Below are positions 6,445 to 7,810 of a stretch of 7,810 nucleotides of DNA, piece after piece. The stretch comes from Actinomycetota bacterium (lineage in GTDB: Bacteria; Actinomycetota; Actinomycetes; Nanopelagicales; Nanopelagicaceae), in assembly GCA_005777515.1 (NCBI GenBank), contig SXMA01000112.1:1-7810 (forward strand), written 5' to 3'. Within the stretch, counting starts at the first letter, position 1, and the number at the start of each line of letters is the position of its first letter. Below the pieces are notes generated by a model. The model searched no databases, had not been told where the DNA came from, and saw only the letters and a list, made by a program, of their open reading frames with translations. The translations under genes and the position numbers were made by a program.

Positions 6445-7524
6445 TTAGCTAAGTCCAATCACTTTGGCAGCTTTTTTAACATCTACTGGGACAGTAATTG
6501 GCTTATCGGCTCCACTTAATATCCATTGAATATCTTTGAGACCATTTCCAGTTACGGTAATTACAATCTTCTTGCCCTTTGGTAGTTTCTTCGCAGCTTT
6601 ATATTTAATCAATCCGGCAAGTCCTGCTGCACTTGATGGTTCAACGAAGACTCCCTCTTTAGCTGCAACCAAGCGATAGGCGCTTAATATCTCAGCATCA
6701 CTGACCATATCGATTAAACCTTTTGATTCATCTCTAGCTTGCTCTGCCTGCTTCCATGAAGCAGGATTTCCAATACGAATAGCGGTGGCTAGCGTTTCTG
6801 GGTTTTTAACAATCTTGCCACGAACAATAGGAGCTGCTCCCTTTGCTTGAAATCCCCACATAGCTGGAAGTGATTTTGAAATTCGATCAGCGTAATACTC
6901 TTTATATCCCTTCCAATAAGCCGTTATGTTTCCGGCATTTCCAACTGGCAGCACATGGATATCTGGGGCAAAACCAAGTGCATCGATAACTTCAAATGAT
7001 GCGGTCTTTTGTCCTTCGATTCGATAAGGATTTACTGAATTCACTAGAGAGACCGGATATTGCTCAGATAACTGCTTTGCAAGAGTTAAGCAATCATCAA
7101 AGTTACCCTTTACTTGCAATAACTTGGCGCCATGTGCAATTGCTTGGGCTAGCTTTCCCATCGCGATCTTTCCCTGCGGAACCAAAACAACAGGAACCAT
7201 TCCCGCTTTAGTGGCATAAGCAGCCGCACTTGCACTGGTATTGCCGGTCGAGGCGCAGATAACTGCTTTTGCGCCATCCTCTGCAGCTTTTGAAATAGCC
7301 ATCGTCATTCCGCGATCTTTGAAAGATCCAGTGGGATTTGCTCCTTCGAATTTAAGCCAGACATCATTTCCTAAGATCTCTGAAAGCACGCAGGCGTAGA
7401 TGAGTGGAGTGCCACCTTCATTTAAAGTAACAATTGGAGTCTTACTGCTAACGGGTAGACGCTTTTTATACTCTGTTATTACCCCGCGCCATTGATGTGC
7501 GCCAGATTTCTTAAATATGCTCAC
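6445..7524 (-). CDS. thrC: Threonine synthase (PLP-dependent)
   Basis: It converts O-phosphohomoserine and water to threonine and phosphate. The 359-residue fold-type II PLP enzyme has the cofactor lysine at 69 in [11 protein letters not shown] (63-73), the substrate/phosphate segment [13 protein letters not shown] (91-103), the PLP phosphate-binding GNAGNI (195-200), [11 protein letters not shown] (295-305) and VTGNGLKD (324-331). The length fits the short bacterial/actinobacterial type rather than the longer E. coli type. The start is GTG at 7524. It shares its G with the hom TAG stop (TAGTG), and GAGGGA at 7538-7533 lies eight bases upstream, so this start is well supported. thrB follows after two bases. 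No frameshift or missing catalytic residue was seen. Confidence 0.98.
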   Translation of the reverse strand: MSIFKKSGAHQWRGVITEYKKRLPVSSKTPIVTLNEGGTPLIYACVLSEILGNDVWLKFEGANPTGSFKDRGMTMAISKAAEDGAKAVICASTGNTSASAAAYATKAGMVPVVLVPQGKIAMGKLAQAIAHGAKLLQVKGNFDDCLTLAKQLSEQYPVSLVNSVNPYRIEGQKTASFEVIDALGFAPDIHVLPVGNAGNITAYWKGYKEYYADRISKSLPAMWGFQAKGAAPIVRGKIVKNPETLATAIRIGNPASWKQAEQARDESKGLIDMVSDAEILSAYRLVAAKEGVFVEPSSAAGLAGLIKYKAAKKLPKGKKIVITVTGNGLKDIQWILSGADKPITVPVDVKKAAKVIGLS

Positions 7525-7810
7525 TATTTACTTCCCTCGATGCGAAGCACGCTCTCAACGCTCTTGACTACATCGCTATCTGCTAGGGACTTAACAGTTT
7601 TCTTTAGCGCTGATTCTGGGGCGTAGTGAGTGGCAACGATCAGCTCTGCACTGTCTCCGCGACCGGTCTGCCTTACTGTTTCGATAGAGACGCTATTGGC
7701 AGCAAATAGCTGGGCCACATTTGCTAAAACTCCTGGCTTATCAGCCACATCTAGTCTTATCAGATACTGTGATTTCACATTATCAATTGGTGCAATCGCC
7801 AAATCTGCAT
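7524..7810 (-). CDS. hom: Homoserine dehydrogenase, C-terminal ACT domain only (runs off the window)
   Basis: The complete enzyme reduces aspartate semialdehyde to homoserine with NAD(P)H, the first step of the threonine/methionine branch. Only the last 95 or so residues are here. The frame is open to base 7810, so the TTG near 7802 is not a start; the visible chain reads [19 protein letters not shown] and continues into an ACT regulatory domain. That domain is marked by [27 protein letters not shown] and a final SVLRIEG. ACT domains at this end of Hom bind threonine for feedback inhibition in related actinobacteria. The identification rests on this domain together with thrC and thrB immediately downstream. 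The catalytic domain cannot be assessed. The TAG stop overlaps the thrC GTG by one base. Confidence 0.93.
   Translation of the reverse strand, partial: ADLAIAPIDNVKSQYLIRLDVADKPGVLANVAQLFAANSVSIETVRQTGRGDSAELIVATHYAPESALKKTVKSLADSDVVKSVESVLRIEGSK
7533..7538 (-). promoter_or_regulatory. Shine-Dalgarno of thrC inside the end of hom
   Basis: GAGGGA lies eight bases before the GTG at 7524 and encodes part of the last hom codons (ATC GAG GGA AGT AAA TAG). It supports the rare GTG start and coupled reinitiation at the TAGTG junction. Confidence 0.65.

Noticed and set aside
7524..7802. A separate small ACT-domain protein starting at the TTG near 7802
   Set aside because: The frame continues open to the window edge and the residues match the linker and ACT domain of homoserine dehydrogenase, so it is the 3' end of hom.

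Overview
The window is a stretch of core chromosome from a low-GC actinobacterium. Every gene lies on the minus strand. In transcription order (high to low coordinates) they are: hom (3' end only), thrC, thrB, rho, rpmE2, prfA, prmC, a divergent tsaC/sua5-like gene, and glyA (5' part only). The order hom-thrC-thrB-rho-rpmE-prfA-prmC-sua5 is characteristic of Actinobacteria. So are details of the proteins: a long charged insertion in Rho, the WDLGDA segment of the Sua5-like protein and the NRPRWISARR tail of PrmC. The A+T-rich codon use, very tight spacing and short proteins suggest a streamlined planktonic lineage such as the freshwater acI group (Nanopelagicales). That placement is an inference from style, not from a marker comparison.

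Region 1 (7810-5495) holds the threonine branch from aspartate semialdehyde: the ACT domain of homoserine dehydrogenase, threonine synthase and homoserine kinase. The hom and thrC genes share one base (TAGTG, with thrC starting on GTG). Two bases separate thrC and thrB. This looks like one translationally coupled unit.

Region 2 (5494-3344) starts with a 178-base leader holding a candidate promoter. It is followed by rho, a 101-base structured gap, and a cysteine-free type B ribosomal protein L31. A good intrinsic terminator follows rpmE2.

Region 3 (3247-1) is a second compact unit. It encodes release factor 1, its glutamine methyltransferase PrmC, the Sua5-like protein and serine hydroxymethyltransferase. 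The junctions are 4 bases, a 1-base TAATG overlap and 10 bases. Transcription and translation termination (Rho, RF1, PrmC) therefore sit beside threonine supply and a protein of the family that turns threonine into the t6A tRNA modification.

I found no mobile element, CRISPR array, tRNA or rRNA, and no gap without a gene longer than 178 bases. Most of the window is ordinary, well-conserved housekeeping. The most unusual item is the Sua5-like protein, which keeps the fold landmarks and gene position of an actinobacterial threonylcarbamoyl-AMP synthase but has lost nearly all the signature residues for threonine and ATP binding. Secondary points of interest are the zinc-free L31 in the usual L31 position, a hairpin-rich leader in front of it, and a modular low-complexity insertion in Rho.
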